This document shows positions 33,306 to 42,174 of a DNA stretch of 62,668 nt, in pieces. The notes beneath the pieces are model-generated. The model saw only the letters and a program-made list of their open reading frames with translations, was not told the origin of the DNA and did not search any database. The position numbers and the translations under genes were made by a program. The first letter of the stretch is position 1; each line of letters begins with the position of its first letter. This DNA comes from an uncultured Collinsella sp. Lineage in GTDB: Bacteria > Actinomycetota > Coriobacteriia > Coriobacteriales > Coriobacteriaceae. The stretch lies in NCBI GenBank assembly GCA_934650095.1, contig CAKUFT010000006.1, forward strand, positions 1 to 62,668. Reading direction: 5' to 3'.

Positions 33306-33430
33306 AGGTCGGCGAGGGTTGCCCAGGTGCCGCAGATTGCCGTGAAAGAGGAGCGACGCGTACTTGGGTACGCGAGCGACGAATGAACGGCAAGGTGCGG
33401 TGGCTGGGCAAGCCGCAGCGCCACCTCCCT
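33306..33430. ncRNA. Structured repeat L, copy L1, in the purH 3' region
   Basis: Nested stems in order: TTGCCCAG with CTGGGCAA, GCCGCA with TGCGGT, TTGCCGT with ACGGCAA, and GCGTAC-TTGG-GTACGC as cap. The sister copy at 55247 changes two stems by paired substitutions (C-G to U-A, U-A to C-G). That pattern is what selection for structure gives. Function and orientation are unknown; genes on both sides are on the minus strand. A palindromic mobile element is the main alternative. Confidence 0.55.
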
Positions 33431-33432
33431 AC

Positions 33433-35040
33433 TTAGTGGCGGAAGTGGCGGGCGCCCGTAAACACCATCGCGATGCCATGCTCGTTGCAGGCCTGGATGC
33501 TCTCGTCGTCGCGCTTGGAGCCGCCGGGTTGGATGATGCAGGTCACACCGTGCGCGGCAAGTACGTCCACGTTGTCGCGGAACGGGAAGAACGCGTCGCT
33601 TGCGCAGGCAAAGCCGCCCTTCTCCACGCCCTCGCGCTCGCAGAAGTCCTCGGCACGCTCGCAGGCCAGCAGCGCGGAATCCACGCGGTTGGGCTGGCCC
33701 GGGCCCATGCCAATGCCGGCCTTGCCCTTGGAGACCAGGATGGCGTTGGACTTAACGCCCTTGCAGACCTTCCAGGCAAACTCAAGCTCGGCCATCTCGG
33801 CGTCGGTGGGCTTGCGGTCGGTGGGGAACGTAAAGGTCGCGGGGTCCTCGGTCACGTGGTCGACCTCCTGCACCAGCATGCCGCCGTCAATGGAGCGCAG
33901 CTCCACCTGAGCGCCGTGGTCCACGCCACCGGTAGCCAGCACGCGCAGGTTGGGGCGCTTGGCCATGCGCTCGAGCGCCTCGTCGGTATAGCTCGGAGCG
34001 ATGATGACCTCGACGAACTGCTTGTTCTGGTCGGCGAAGTGCTCAACCAGCTCATAGGGAACCTCGCGGTTGCAGGCGATGATGCCACCGAAGGCGCTCT
34101 TGGGATCGCAGGCGAAGGCGCGGTCGTAGGCAGCCGTGATGTCCTCGGCAACGGCGGAGCCGCAGGGGTTCTGATGCTTGAGGATCACGCAGGCCGGCTC
34201 GTCGAACTCGCGGACCAGGTTCCAAGCGGCATCGGCGTCCAGATAGTTGTTGTAGCTGAGCGGCTTGCCCTGGATCTGCTCGGAGCCCACGAGCGGGAAC
34301 TGCGAGCTCGCGGTGTTCTCGCAGCCCTCGGCAAAGCGATAAACCGTGGCCTTCTGCTGCGGGTTCTCACCATAGCGAAGGTCATCGACCTTCTCCAGCG
34401 AGATCTCGAGCTTAGCGGAGGTGTCCGCCACGTCGCTTGCCTGAGCGGCAAGCCAACGGGAGATAGCCGTGTCGTAGGCGGCGGTGGTCTGGTAAACCTT
34501 CACCTGCAGGCGACGACGGGTGGCAAGCGTGGTGCAGCCGCCGGTCTCGTGCATCTCGGCCAGGACGGCGTCGTAGTCGGCCGGGTCGGAGATGACGGTA
34601 ACGCTCGCGGCGTTCTTGGCGGCAGAGCGCAACATGGAGGGGCCGCCGATGTCGATGTGCTCGATGGCATCCGCAAAGGTGACCTCGGGGTTGGCAACGG
34701 TCTTCTCGAACTCGTACAGGTTGACGACGACCAGGTCGATCAGCTTAATGCCGTGCTGAGCGGCTTCCTGCATGTGCTGCTCGGAATCGCGACGGGCAAG
34801 CAGCGCGCCGTGAACCTTGGGATGCAGCGTCTTGACGCGGCCGTCCATCATCTCGGGATAGCCCGTAAACTCCTCGATGGGGGTTACGGGAACGCCCGCG
34901 TCCTCGATGGCACGAGCCGTGCCGCCCGTAGAGATGATCTCGACGCCAAAGTCGTCAACCAGCGTCCGTGCGAAATCGACGACACCCGTCTTATCGGTAA
35001 CCGAGATCAACGCGCGTGCGATCTTCACATCAGATCCCAT
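33433..35040 (-). CDS. purH: Bifunctional AICAR formyltransferase / IMP cyclohydrolase
   Basis: 535 residues; catalyses the last two steps of IMP synthesis. The N-terminal MGS-like domain has ARALISVTDKTGVVDFARTL, GGTARAIEDAG and GRVKTLHPKVHGALLARRD. The C-terminal transformylase has RYGENPQQKAT and ILKHQNPCGSAVAEDI, with FFPFRDNVD near the end. Normal length. AICAR, its substrate, is also a by-product of HisF/HisH encoded at 55-57 kb. A CATTGA/TCAATG inverted repeat sits 75 bp upstream (35115-35136). Confidence 0.96.
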   Translation of the reverse strand: MGSDVKIARALISVTDKTGVVDFARTLVDDFGVEIISTGGTARAIEDAGVPVTPIEEFTGYPEMMDGRVKTLHPKVHGALLARRDSEQHMQEAAQHGIKLIDLVVVNLYEFEKTVANPEVTFADAIEHIDIGGPSMLRSAAKNAASVTVISDPADYDAVLAEMHETGGCTTLATRRRLQVKVYQTTAAYDTAISRWLAAQASDVADTSAKLEISLEKVDDLRYGENPQQKATVYRFAEGCENTASSQFPLVGSEQIQGKPLSYNNYLDADAAWNLVREFDEPACVILKHQNPCGSAVAEDITAAYDRAFACDPKSAFGGIIACNREVPYELVEHFADQNKQFVEVIIAPSYTDEALERMAKRPNLRVLATGGVDHGAQVELRSIDGGMLVQEVDHVTEDPATFTFPTDRKPTDAEMAELEFAWKVCKGVKSNAILVSKGKAGIGMGPGQPNRVDSALLACERAEDFCEREGVEKGGFACASDAFFPFRDNVDVLAAHGVTCIIQPGGSKRDDESIQACNEHGIAMVFTGARHFRH

Positions 35041-35317
35041 GCAGTCCTCCTGTCTGGTACGCCGCCGTGCTCTGTGAGTCGGTGATACGTCGATCTGCAG
35101 CGCTCGCGCAGCGGCATTGAAAATACTGATTCAATGTAGCGCATCGAGCGCATCGATGCACCCCGCAACGCACGGCTGTGCAGAAAAAGCTTGCGAGCGG
35201 AGGGGATGGGCACGGCACCGGGCACGGTGAGTTCATGGAACACAGGGGCACCATAATTAGATGCCAATAGCGTGGTAGAACTGTGCTCGATATGCATCCG
35301 CAAAAGAAAGAGGCACC

Positions 35318-35959
35318 ATGGTCTCGCGGGTTCTCTACCGACCGTTTGATACCGAAGACTTCGACGCCATCGCGCTGATCCTGCAACAGCTTTGGCATAA
35401 CAATTCGGATAACGATGAGTACAACCGCCTTGAGGCCGCGTGCGACCTCGCCTATTGCCTTTCGTCATCGACGTTTTCGCAGGTTGCCGTAATCGACGGT
35501 CAGGCGCGTGGCATTTCGCTCGCGCGTGCGGGACAGAGCTCCGGCGCCACCGTTAAGGAACATTGGATGGATACCGAACGCGCGCTGCTATCGCAGATGC
35601 GTGAACTGGAGCCTGATGCCTGCGCCGAGTATCTCTCGTTTGTGCGTACAACCATCCGAACCAACAACCGCCTGCTCGAGAGCAGCCCGTTGCCGCACGA
35701 CAACGAAGTCACGCTGCTCGCCGTCGATCCCGATGTCCATGGCCTGGGCGTTGGCTCGGTTTTGCTCGATGCCGCGGTCTCGTACCTGTCCTCGCGCGGG
35801 GCGACAAGGGCGCACTTGTACACCGACTCTAACTGCTCGTGGAAGTTCTACGAGCTGCACGGCTTTAAGCGCACGGCCACGCACCGCGCCAACCGCGAAG
35901 AGCGTCGTCACGACATGCCGCGCGAAAGCTTCCTCTACGAACTCGACCTAACAGCCTAG
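35318..35959 (+). CDS. GNAT-family N-acetyltransferase
   Basis: 213 residues. The acetyl-CoA motif A reads LLAVDPDVHGLGVGSVLLDAA, and motif B has LYTDSNCSWKFYELHGFKR. The N-terminal half (RPFDTEDFDAIALILQQLW) is the usual GNAT opening. Substrate unknown. Nothing follows for 360 bp except AGTACT element C and the insertion sequence. Confidence 0.85.
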   Translation: MVSRVLYRPFDTEDFDAIALILQQLWHNNSDNDEYNRLEAACDLAYCLSSSTFSQVAVIDGQARGISLARAGQSSGATVKEHWMDTERALLSQMRELEPDACAEYLSFVRTTIRTNNRLLESSPLPHDNEVTLLAVDPDVHGLGVGSVLLDAAVSYLSSRGATRAHLYTDSNCSWKFYELHGFKRTATHRANREERRHDMPRESFLYELDLTA

Positions 35960-36028
35960 CCCAGGCAGCCACACCCAGTCATTTAAGTCTGTCCCCAATG
36001 AGTGGCCTAGGGGGTTTGTAGATAGCCG

Positions 36029-36256
36029 TGGTCAAAAAACATCAAATATGAGTACTGCTACCTTTTTAGTAGCAGCAACTTGGGGCATTTTTGATGTTTG
36101 TAGGCATGACGACCAGCTGCACGAGCTGACGTAGCTCCTCAAATGTTCAATAAAATGGGCTCCTAACGAGAAGTACTCTCATTAGGAGCCCATTATTATG
36201 TGCAAACATATGTGACCAACGCAGCAACAGTACTCATATTTGGCATTTTTTGTCCA
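36029..36256. repeat. AGTACT inverted-repeat element, copy C (228 bp)
   Basis: The left arm (36029-36076) TGGTCAAAAAACATCAAATA continues TGAGTACTGCTAC; the right arm (36221-36256) carries the inverse. The inner stem-loop CTGCTAC, CTTTTTA, GTAGCAG is perfect here. The centre holds a second hairpin, ATGGGCTCCTAA with TTAGGAGCCCAT plus GAGA-AGTAC-TCTC at its tip. The insertion sequence begins 34 bp to the right. Confidence 0.8.
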
Positions 36257-36290
36257 CTGCCCCTTGCGCGAAGATCCGCAGCGGAAAGTT

Positions 36291-37804
36291 GGGACCTCGG
36301 ACGTTTTTCCGGACCATGCCTCGGCGCTATGCCGCATGGCCCCTTTCCTCGCGATACTCCCTAATGGTCTTCCATCCTAGGTCCTTCTTGAGCTTGCCGT
36401 CCCTGTACCACTCGATGTATTCGCCGAGCAGCCGGGAGAACTCGCCGAACGGCACCCCGGTCCAGTCCCTGCCCTCGAAGAAGTCGCACTTGAGCGTGCC
36501 GAAGAAGCCCTCGGCGCGCGCGTTGTCGGGACTCCGCGCCCTCCTCGACATGGAGCGCCTGACCCCGGGGCCGCACGCCTCGCGCCACTCGCGCCCCATG
36601 TAGACGGCGCCGCCGTCGGTGTGCACCGTGAGCGGCCGGTCCTCCGTCGGGCCGACTATCCCCACCAGGTCCCTGAGCATGCCGACCATCAGGTCCGAGT
36701 CGGCGTGGACCGAGACCCTCCAGCAGATCGGCCACCCGTCGAAGCAGTCGATCGCCGGCGACAGGTACGCCCTGTACCCGTCGAGCCTGAACTCGGTGAC
36801 GTCGGTGACCACGAGCAGGCCGGGCGCGTCCGCGTGGAAGTCGTGCGTCCCGTCCCCGCGCAGCGGGACGTTGGCCGGGCGCTCCGCGAGCTCGCCCCGG
36901 TAGCTGCGGTACCTCGCCCTCCTGCGCATCTGCGCCGCCTTGCGGGCGACCAGGCCCTCCTCGCGCATGATCCGGCGCACGACCTTCTCGGACGCGACGA
37001 CGGGGGTCTCGGCGTCCCCGGGCGCGAGCGCGCGCCACGAGACGGGCTCGCCGGGCCCCCTCCTGAGGTCGGCCGTCACGGACTCGGGCCCGTAGGCCCC
37101 GCCGCTCGCCTCGAACGACGCGCGCACGCGCTCCCTGAGCGCGGCCTTGGGGTCGGGCCTCGAGATCCTGGACGCCTGGTCAAGATAGGTGCTCTTCGGG
37201 ATCGACAGGGTCCTGGTCACGTCCGAGAGCCTCACCGCCGGCGAGAGCCGCCTCGCCGCCTCTCCCGCCCTGTGCTTCTCCTCGTTCGTCAAAGAGCCAG
37301 GGCCTGGTGCTTTTAGGACGTCCAACACCGCCAGCGCCTCGGCGAGCCTGACCTCGGCCTCGCGGGCGCGCTCGGCGGGGTCGTCGGGGAGCCCCTCCAG
37401 GCCCCAGTCCCGCCAGTCGGTCTGCTCGGGCGGCTCGCCGCCGGCCCCTCCGCGCCCCGTCCCCTTCATCCTGCCCGCGCCCCCTTCGGCTCGACGCCCC
37501 CGTGGGGAGGCGGGCTCGGCGCCCGCGCGCCTCGCGGCGAGCGCGGGGCTGCCCTCGCCGTGCGAGCAGTGCATCCGCTCCGCCCGGTCGGGCATCTCGC
37601 GGGCGGTCAGCTCGCCCGCCTCCTCCAGCTTGAGCCAAGCATACAGGTTGTCCTTGTTCGGGAAAAGCGGCAGGCGCCTGCAGGCGGCGGGGGCGGACAG
37701 GCCGCTCCGGTGGAACTCCCAGAGAATCCCCTCGCGCTCCTCTTTCGTGTACATCGGACTCCCTCCTGGACCCAGATTGGGTCCGAGATTTTGTCCGAGG
37801 TCCC
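36291..37804 (-). mobile_element. IS3-like insertion sequence, 1514 bp
   Basis: Perfect 12-bp terminal inverted repeats GGGACCTCGGAC lie at 36291-36302 and, inverted, 37793-37804; matching extends to 19 of 25. GTT flanks both ends (36288-36290 and 37805-37807), the 3-bp target duplication expected of IS3 elements. It contains one transposase gene and is visibly more G+C-rich than its neighbours. Intact ends and frame suggest recent arrival. Confidence 0.85.
36327..37754 (-). CDS. IS3-family DDE transposase, single fused frame
   Basis: 475 residues. An N-terminal helix-turn-helix (REGILWEFHRSGLSAPAACR) is followed by a charged linker and the integrase core. Catalytic residues are Asp in LLVVTDVTEF, Asp in VHTDGGAVYM and Glu in PDNARAEGFFGTLKCDFFEG, with 34 residues between the last two. 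Most IS3 elements split OrfA and OrfB and join them by -1 frameshifting; here they form one frame. ATG 37754 follows AGGAGGGAG. The frame stays open 137 codons past the element edge, which I reject as coding. Confidence 0.92.
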   Translation of the reverse strand: MYTKEEREGILWEFHRSGLSAPAACRRLPLFPNKDNLYAWLKLEEAGELTAREMPDRAERMHCSHGEGSPALAARRAGAEPASPRGRRAEGGAGRMKGTGRGGAGGEPPEQTDWRDWGLEGLPDDPAERAREAEVRLAEALAVLDVLKAPGPGSLTNEEKHRAGEAARRLSPAVRLSDVTRTLSIPKSTYLDQASRISRPDPKAALRERVRASFEASGGAYGPESVTADLRRGPGEPVSWRALAPGDAETPVVASEKVVRRIMREEGLVARKAAQMRRRARYRSYRGELAERPANVPLRGDGTHDFHADAPGLLVVTDVTEFRLDGYRAYLSPAIDCFDGWPICWRVSVHADSDLMVGMLRDLVGIVGPTEDRPLTVHTDGGAVYMGREWREACGPGVRRSMSRRARSPDNARAEGFFGTLKCDFFEGRDWTGVPFGEFSRLLGEYIEWYRDGKLKKDLGWKTIREYREERGHAA

Positions 37805-37887
37805 GTTTGACCCGTTTCGATGCACAAAAATGGGATGAATCTTCCCTGGCAACCGCCCAGAAAGATCCACCCCAAAGCAAGCGCTCG

Positions 37888-39834
37888 CTAGAACGTTCCG
37901 CCGCCTCCTCCGCCGACGCCGCCACCGCCGCCACCGGAAAAGCCGCCGCCGCTGCCGTCGCTCGAGCTATCGGAACTCGAAGCCAGCTCGCGGATGGTCT
38001 CATGATACACATCGTTGAACGAATCGAGCGGAGACTCGTTGCCGTAGTGATGGTAATACCACCAGTAGCAGGGGTAGTTGTCGTAGAAATCGTCGCTGTT
38101 GCGCAGGTCCGCAGGCACGGCCTCGGCCAGCTGTCGCAGCACTTCTTTCGAAACGCCCAGAGCAACGCCCATCACCAGCAGTTTGTTCCACAAGATCAGG
38201 TCGCTGGGAATGGCCTCCTTCAGGCGCGTAAAGTCCTCGAGCCAATGCTTGAGCGCCTTGCAGCGAGCCGCCACCTCGGCGCCCTCCGGCGTGTAGCGAC
38301 GGAAGGTGCAGCTCAGAACAAAGCCCACGATCGTGACGGGGATCGAGATCATAGCGGCGCCGACATTGGCATCCACAAAGTCGGTATAGATCAGAGAGCC
38401 CAGAATGCCAAAGACGATGATGATGCCGAGAACCAAGCCGGCAACCAGGGCGATGGTGCCGTCCGAGGCGATAAGCTCGCGCGTCTCCAGCTTGCCCTTA
38501 ACCGTGCTTTGATAGTCCTCGAGCTTGTCGCCAACAGATGTGGTGCGCTCGCTAGCGTACTCCTCCAGCTCGCTAAACGTGCGTGAACGGACGCCGTCTT
38601 TATCGGGCTTAACGCCGGCGAAGAAGACCTTGAGCACATCGCGATCGATGCCGTCCTTCTTGGCAGCCTTCCAGGCCTCGTCGGTCACTGTGATGCGATA
38701 CGTCTGCTCCTCTTTTTCGCGACGGAGCAGACCCTTCTTCTTGGTCTCGGTCGCTTCTTCCAGCTTGATCACGCGGTCGTCGGTGAGCTTCATAAGCGTG
38801 GCGATATATGCCTGATCGGGCACGTCGTTCCAGCTCATGAGAGCTGCAAGCACCGCGGGATGGTCGGCCGAGGGCACATCGCGGAAGTACTCGTCCTGGA
38901 AGAGCGGCTTGGGCTTGGGCCTGCGCAGCTTAAGCATCACGATCACACCGGTATAGGCAACCGCCACGACAACACACACCACGGCAATCGCGCCGGCAAC
39001 CGCACGCGCGTGCTCACGGCGAGCGTTGGCCTCGTCGGCCCATTCCTTCTCTTCGCTCAGAATCGTCGACATGCGCTTTTCGCCCGAGACGGCAAGCTGC
39101 GGCACCCAGTCGCTGGGGAAGGCGATGCGTGCCTCGGCGAATTCGCCCTCATGCACGCAGGGAATGGTATAGGTGGCCATGGGCTCGCTCTCGTCGAGCG
39201 ACACGTCGCCCGTGAGCGGACCGTGGCCCCATGCGCGGAAGTTATCGCCCTTGACGGCCGCCGTCCCGGCAGCGGCGTTTGCGAAGTAGAGTTCCATCTC
39301 GACGTCATCGGAGTCCGCCGACCAGCCGTCGCCGACAAACTTCCAGTAGAGCTCGGCGGTATCGGACCAGTTCATGACTGCGCCGACCATGGTATAGCTC
39401 ACGTAAAAGATCGCGCTGTCGCCGCTCTCGTGGGGGCTAAACACCTTGATCCTTACGCCGTCGCCGGATTGCTCCACCGTGTAAACACCGTCGTCGCCCT
39501 TGTTTGCGCTGTCGACCTTGTTAAACGCGGTGTCGTCTTCCTCGACGCTCAGCACATCGACGCTTACCGAACCGCCTTGCTGGTTGGAGCCTGTATTGAT
39601 ATCCCAATACACGCCGTTGATGTCGTCGTCAAAATCGAACTGACGTCCCTCGACAACGGTCAGCGAGCCATCGGCCTCGACCGTGGCGCCGATATAGGTT
39701 TGGCTCATGGAGTAGCCGTCGGCATGGGCGGCGGCGGGCAGCAGCAACAACGCAAGCGCGACGAGTGCGCAGACGGAAGCGAACCGCGCAAACAGGCGGC
39801 GCTGCCGACAGGGCTGGGCAACGGGGGCGTTCAT
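37888..39834 (-). CDS. DUF2207 domain membrane protein
   Basis: 648 residues. A signal peptide (FASVCALVALALLLLPAAAHA) precedes an extracellular beta-rich DUF2207 domain (about 35-265; QTYIGATVEADGSLTVVEGR). A membrane helix follows (AIAVVCVVVAVAYTGVIVML), then a cytoplasmic winged-helix-like segment (PAVLAALMSWNDV), a double helix near LVAGLVLGIIIVFGILGSL, and a Gly-rich end with GGGGGGVGGGGGGTF. ATG 39834 has AGGA upstream. Function of the family is unknown. Confidence 0.85.
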   Translation of the reverse strand: MNAPVAQPCRQRRLFARFASVCALVALALLLLPAAAHADGYSMSQTYIGATVEADGSLTVVEGRQFDFDDDINGVYWDINTGSNQQGGSVSVDVLSVEEDDTAFNKVDSANKGDDGVYTVEQSGDGVRIKVFSPHESGDSAIFYVSYTMVGAVMNWSDTAELYWKFVGDGWSADSDDVEMELYFANAAAGTAAVKGDNFRAWGHGPLTGDVSLDESEPMATYTIPCVHEGEFAEARIAFPSDWVPQLAVSGEKRMSTILSEEKEWADEANARREHARAVAGAIAVVCVVVAVAYTGVIVMLKLRRPKPKPLFQDEYFRDVPSADHPAVLAALMSWNDVPDQAYIATLMKLTDDRVIKLEEATETKKKGLLRREKEEQTYRITVTDEAWKAAKKDGIDRDVLKVFFAGVKPDKDGVRSRTFSELEEYASERTTSVGDKLEDYQSTVKGKLETRELIASDGTIALVAGLVLGIIIVFGILGSLIYTDFVDANVGAAMISIPVTIVGFVLSCTFRRYTPEGAEVAARCKALKHWLEDFTRLKEAIPSDLILWNKLLVMGVALGVSKEVLRQLAEAVPADLRNSDDFYDNYPCYWWYYHHYGNESPLDSFNDVYHETIRELASSSDSSSDGSGGGFSGGGGGGVGGGGGGTF

Positions 39835-39947
39835 AGGCACATCCTTTGTCTGTGGTACCAGTAGCGTCATTGTCCCACGTTTGCGGGTTCATGTGACGAA
39901 CATCTAGGTCAGCGGAGCGTCAAAACGGGACGAAAGTCACGCCCGCC

Positions 39948-40000
39948 GCCGGCACCTGGGGACGTTCCTTATCTGCCGACAATCTGGGACACTCCTTGGC
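39948..40000. repeat. REP-like element, GGGACGTTCCT family, copy G2
   Basis: GCCGGCACCTGGGGACGTTCC continues TTATCTGCCGAC. It matches the reverse complement of 47362-47413 at most positions over 52 nt, in opposite orientation. It lies in the 509-bp gap between the DUF2207 gene and gluQ; the rest of that gap has one terminator-like hairpin and no gene. Confidence 0.65.
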
Positions 40001-40172
40001 ATAGCCCGCTCCGGCAATAGATACCACTTCATAGCTCCATCACAGGTGTAGCGGCTTTGTGTGGGCGCGGCATGCGCTGATTGAGCCGCCAGTTGAGGGG
40101 CATAAAGCAGTTGAGCGAAAACGGTTTGCCCCTTTGCCGTCCGCTCGAGGATCATGTCCCCCTTTTCCGCGG

Positions 40173-40206
40173 AAACCCCGGCAGTTGCGAAGAGCTGCCG
40201 GGGTTT
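40173..40206. terminator. Strong intergenic hairpin, possible terminator of an unseen transcript
   Basis: AAACCCCGGCAG (40173-40184) pairs perfectly with CTGCCGGGGTTT (40195-40206). TTTCTGT follows on the plus strand. No plus-strand gene precedes it for 1.3 kb, so it may end a small RNA from 40001-40170, or serve as an insulator. Confidence 0.5.
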
Positions 40207-40330
40207 CTGTCGTTTGAGGGCTAGATTGATTGACGGCGATTAAGGCGCCGAGCCGGTGGTCCGGCACGCGCAACGCGCGGCCTCAGCAACTTGCAGGCCA
40301 CGGCAGCGTCTCCCCCACCGCGCCCCGCGC

Positions 40331-40336
40331 TATACT
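40331..40336 (+). promoter_or_regulatory. -10 box placed for a leaderless gluQ mRNA
   Basis: TATACT ends seven bases before the ATG at 40344, and no Shine-Dalgarno sequence lies between. Transcription starting at the usual distance would begin at the ATG. No convincing -35 box is seen. Confidence 0.4.
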
Positions 40337-40343
40337 CGTCCGC

Positions 40344-41348
40344 ATGGACATCAACGCACGCAACATAGCAACACCCGCCGCCGACGCGCCAACGACGCCG
40401 GCCGCCCCCACCCCCGTCGTGGGGCGCTTTGCCCCGTCGCCCTCGGGCCGCATGCACCTGGGCAACGTGTTCAGCTGCCTGTGCGCGTGGCTTTCGGCCC
40501 GCGGCCAGGGCGGCAGCATCGTGTTACGCATTGAGGACCTGGACGATCGCTGCAAGCGCCCCGAACTTGCCGCCCAATTGATTGACGACCTGGCCTGGCT
40601 GGGGCTGGAGTGGGACGAAGGCCCCTACTACCAGCACGACCGCCTAGACCTGTACGAGAGCGCCTTGCGCCGGCTGAAAGACGCCGGCCTCACCTATCCC
40701 TGCTTTTGCACACGCGCCGAGCTCCACGCCGCGAGTGCACCGCACGCGTGCGACGGCACGCCCATCTACCGTGGCGCCTGCCGAAGTCTTTCGGCCGAGG
40801 AGGTGGCCCGCCGCAGCGCCCTACGCGCCCCGGCCACACGTCTGTGCGTGCCCACCGTCGACGACCTCGCAGACGACGTGATCGAATTTGTGGACCGCAC
40901 GTACGGGGCCCAATGCGAGGCGCTCGCCACCGAGTGCGGCGACTTTTTGGTGCGCCGCAGCGACGGCGTGTTTGCCTATCAGCTAGCCGTGGTGGTCGAC
41001 GACGCTGCCATGGGCGTCACCGAGGTCGTGCGCGGATGCGACCTGCTGGGGTCCACGCCGCGCCAGATCTATCTGCAGCACCTGTTGGGACTGCCCACGC
41101 CGCACTACGCACATATTCCGCTGCTCATGGCACCGGACGGCCGCCGCCTTTCCAAACGAGACCGCGATCTTGACCTGGGCGAACTCCGCGCCCGCTTTGG
41201 CACGCCCGAAACGCTGCTGGGCTGGCTCGCCGGGCAAACGGGCATCGCGCCGGACACCACGCCGAGCTCTGCCGAGCAGCTGGTCGAGCACTTTAGCTGG
41301 GATGTTATCCGCGCGCATCGGGAGAACATCACTGTAACGGTCGAGTAG
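40344..41348 (+). CDS. gluQ: Glutamyl-queuosine tRNA(Asp) synthetase-like protein
   Basis: 334 residues; GluRS-like catalytic core without an anticodon-binding domain, as in GluQ-RS (YadB), which adds glutamate to queuosine on tRNA(Asp). The HIGH-type motif is VVGRFAPSPSGRMHLGNVFS, the KMSKS-type motif RRLSKRDRDLDL. CFCTRAELHAA with a later CDGTPIYRGAC fits the zinc site. ATG 40344 is used; an upstream extension of 38 codons lacks family features. A proline/alanine-rich stretch leads the protein. Confidence 0.85.
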   Translation: MDINARNIATPAADAPTTPAAPTPVVGRFAPSPSGRMHLGNVFSCLCAWLSARGQGGSIVLRIEDLDDRCKRPELAAQLIDDLAWLGLEWDEGPYYQHDRLDLYESALRRLKDAGLTYPCFCTRAELHAASAPHACDGTPIYRGACRSLSAEEVARRSALRAPATRLCVPTVDDLADDVIEFVDRTYGAQCEALATECGDFLVRRSDGVFAYQLAVVVDDAAMGVTEVVRGCDLLGSTPRQIYLQHLLGLPTPHYAHIPLLMAPDGRRLSKRDRDLDLGELRARFGTPETLLGWLAGQTGIAPDTTPSSAEQLVEHFSWDVIRAHRENITVTVE

Positions 41349-41363
41349 CCAGCCATCCCGCCT

Positions 41364-42089
41364 CTACGCAACATCCCAGGACTGGAGTTCGTCGCCCAGG
41401 CGAACGATGCAGTCGTAGAGCACGGTATGGCGCTCGGCCGGGTTGGCATCACGATGAAAATGCCCGTAGTGCCAGCGCTTGTAGTCCAAGCGATCTTCCA
41501 GCTCATCGAAAAACGCCGTAAGCCGATCAACGGCGGGGAAATTCCAGCCGGGCGCCGGATAAAGCGTGGGCGAAAGCATGCGCGTAGAGCAGGTGTGGGT
41601 GATCACGTAGTCGACCTTCCAGCCCACGCTGTCGAGCTTTGTCCGCGCCTCCTCAAAGTTGCGCTCGTCCGGCAGCTCCTGCGGCCACCAGCTGGAATAC
41701 GGAATGCGGTATTCCTTGTCCACGCTCGTGGCGCCGCCCATGGTAAAGACCGTTGAGCCGTCGAGCTCAAAAACCTCGCCGCGCGTCAGGCGCCGTATGG
41801 GCGAGGTGTCCGACAAACGCTGCGTCAGCCCACCGTGCCACAACTCCATGGGGCGCTCTGCCCAGTGGTCGAAACGTTCGTGGTTGCCGTCGACGAACAG
41901 CACGGTATAGGGGCGCGACTCCAGCCAAGCGATGTCGTCACATTCCTCGGCGGAGAAATCCCACGGAAAGCCAAAGTCGCCGGCAATGATGAGATAGTCG
42001 TCGCTCGTCAGGCTTTCCCCAAGTTCCCAATCGCGCAGCTTTTGCATGTCGAGGCCGCCGTGAATATCGCCCGTCACATAGACCGTCAT
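41364..42089 (-). CDS. Calcineurin-like metallophosphoesterase
   Basis: 241 residues. All metal motifs are present: VTGDIHGG, IAGDFGFPW, VDGNHERFD, VITHTC and YGHFHRD. Substrate unknown; an unassigned phosphoesterase. ATG 42089 sits at the family start. It converges on gluQ with 15 bp between stops. Confidence 0.88.
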   Translation of the reverse strand: MTVYVTGDIHGGLDMQKLRDWELGESLTSDDYLIIAGDFGFPWDFSAEECDDIAWLESRPYTVLFVDGNHERFDHWAERPMELWHGGLTQRLSDTSPIRRLTRGEVFELDGSTVFTMGGATSVDKEYRIPYSSWWPQELPDERNFEEARTKLDSVGWKVDYVITHTCSTRMLSPTLYPAPGWNFPAVDRLTAFFDELEDRLDYKRWHYGHFHRDANPAERHTVLYDCIVRLGDELQSWDVA

Positions 42090-42174
42090 CGGATTACCAC
42101 TTCCCTGTAAGTCGCTAGCCCACATTCAGCACGATCACTAAGCCAACCGTTCCAGCCCTTCCATCCTTTAGGAC

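Noticed and set aside
33306..33430. tRNA or tmRNA for repeat L
   Set aside because: No T-arm GTTCGA, no acceptor or CCA; the fold is a single rod.
33364..35085. 573-codon plus-strand frame
   Set aside because: Opposite purH, and it begins within repeat L1.
37755..38165. N-terminal extension of the transposase beyond the insertion sequence
   Set aside because: It crosses the 37804 end of the element and overlaps the DUF2207 gene. ATG 37754 has a strong ribosome-binding site.
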